A program made the translations under genes and the position numbers. This document shows, piece by piece, positions 6,035-6,205 of a stretch of 6,205 bases of DNA; positions within the stretch are counted from its first letter, which is position 1, and each line of letters begins with the position of its first letter. Below the pieces are notes generated by a model. It did no database searches and was not told the DNA's origin. It was given only the letters and a program-made list of their open reading frames with translations. The stretch comes from Acidimicrobiia bacterium (GTDB lineage Bacteria; Actinomycetota; Acidimicrobiia; Spongiisociales; SHLN01): assembly GCA_030624805.1 (NCBI GenBank), contig JAUXJL010000131.1, positions 1-6,205 on the forward strand. Direction: 5' to 3'.

Positions 6035-6095
6035 AGAACGGCTGGGCTCCGCCCAGCTAAGCAGTTGCGAAGCAACTGCCAGAACGGCTGGGCTC
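6035..6095. repeat. 15-base direct repeat flanking two perfect hairpins
   Basis: AGAACGGCTGGGCTC occurs at 6035-6049 and again, identical, at 6081-6095. Between and overlapping the copies are two hairpins. Hairpin A is GCTGGGC (6041-6047), loop TCC, GCCCAGC (6051-6057). Hairpin B is GCAGTTGC (6061-6068), loop GAA, GCAACTGC (6072-6079). GCCCAGC can pair either with the arm in the first repeat copy or with GCTGGGC in the second (6087-6093), which would enclose hairpin B. It lies after the stop at 5945 in what appears to be a convergent intergenic region. It may be a REP-like extragenic palindrome, a transcription end, or a structured RNA. Confidence 0.7.
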
Positions 6096-6103
6096 TGTAC
6101 AGA
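6094..6103. repeat. Perfect 10-base palindrome
   Basis: TCTGTACAGA is its own reverse complement. It abuts the second copy of the 15-base repeat and forms part of the palindrome cluster. It could be a dimeric protein-binding site, but no gene start lies near enough to say which gene it would control. Confidence 0.4.
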
Positions 6104-6158
6104 CTTGTGACGCAGGGCAGTAGCCCCACACCGAAGAAGTAGGGTCCAGGGTCTCTCA

Positions 6159-6174
6159 GAGGCCTCGGCGCCGA
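6159..6174. repeat. Two overlapping palindromes beside the right-hand gene end
   Basis: GAGGCCTC (6159-6166) and TCGGCGCCGA (6165-6174) are both perfect palindromes and overlap by two bases. The second abuts the probable stop codon of the minus-strand gene at 6177-6175. A GGTCTC/GAGGCC stem with one G-T pair (6149-6154 with 6158-6163, approximate) is also possible. These could act as a transcription end for that gene, although no T-run follows. Confidence 0.35.
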
Positions 6175-6205
6175 CTAGGCGAACGGGTCGGCGGGCGGAG
6201 CACCA
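6175..6205 (-). CDS. Possible 3' end of a minus-strand gene (partial)
   Basis: On the minus strand the frame entering at 6204 reads GAPPADPFA and then TAG (6177-6175). A Pro/Ala/Asp-rich tail of this kind is common at the C-terminus of GC-rich actinobacterial proteins, and palindromes follow the stop directly. Nine residues are too few to name a family, and this could be chance. Confidence 0.3.
   Translation of the reverse strand, partial: GAPPADPFA

Noticed and set aside
6035..6095. CRISPR array or insertion-sequence end
   Set aside because: There are only two repeat copies of 15 bases, with hairpins in the spacer. No transposase or cas gene and no flanking target duplication is visible in the window.
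5942..6205. Minus-strand frame open from the right edge to a TAG at 5944-5942 (about 87 codons)
   Set aside because: It reads through all the palindromes and gives a Cys/Ser/Arg-rich sequence without motifs or coding bias. The neighbouring minus frame ending GAPPADPFA looks more like a real C-terminus.
6130..6205. tRNA-like end, because the window finishes with CACCA
   Set aside because: No T-arm GTTC motif, anticodon stem or acceptor pairing could be laid out upstream. The ending is better read as the antisense of a protein C-terminus.

Overview
The window looks like GC-rich bacterial chromosome (about 60% G+C by eye). It has GTG and TTG starts, strong third-position G/C bias and two possible leaderless starts. 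This would suit an actinobacterium or a relative, possibly an uncultured lineage, but no marker gene settles the taxonomy. I see no rRNA, tRNA, transposase, integrase or CRISPR array.

Layout, left to right. Positions 3-122 (+) hold the 3' end of a gene whose product ends in a hydrophobic segment and a charged tail. From 180 to 1957 (+) is a GH13 alpha-glucan hydrolase of the neopullulanase/cyclomaltodextrinase type. Its 5' end is abnormal: the coding signal runs in one frame from 180 to about 450 and then moves to the frame that carries the enzyme. A convergent block on the minus strand follows: an SRPBCC-fold protein (4702-4271), a GT5 glycogen synthase glgA (4178-2820), and a CysQ/inositol-monophosphatase-like phosphatase (2747-1977), all reading leftwards. 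Divergent from this block, on the plus strand, are a DUF2087 regulator-like protein (4780-5322) and an unrecognised 190-residue protein (5373-5945). A compact palindrome and repeat cluster (6035-6174) follows, then the probable last codons of a minus-strand gene entering from the right (6204-6175).

How the genes work together. glgA elongates alpha-1,4-glucan from a nucleotide-glucose donor, and the GH13 enzyme hydrolyses alpha-glucans or maltodextrins. The window is therefore a small alpha-glucan synthesis and degradation locus, with the two enzymes on opposite strands and a phosphatase between them. The links of the phosphatase, the SRPBCC protein and the DUF2087 pair to glucan metabolism rest on position only.

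Most of the window is ordinary metabolic gene content. The points worth a second look are the frame discontinuity at the GH13 5' end, the loss of the usual Lys in the glycogen synthase KxGGL motif, the repeat/hairpin cluster with two mutually exclusive pairings near the right edge, and the unrecognised 190-residue protein. I found no clear evidence of a new multi-gene system.
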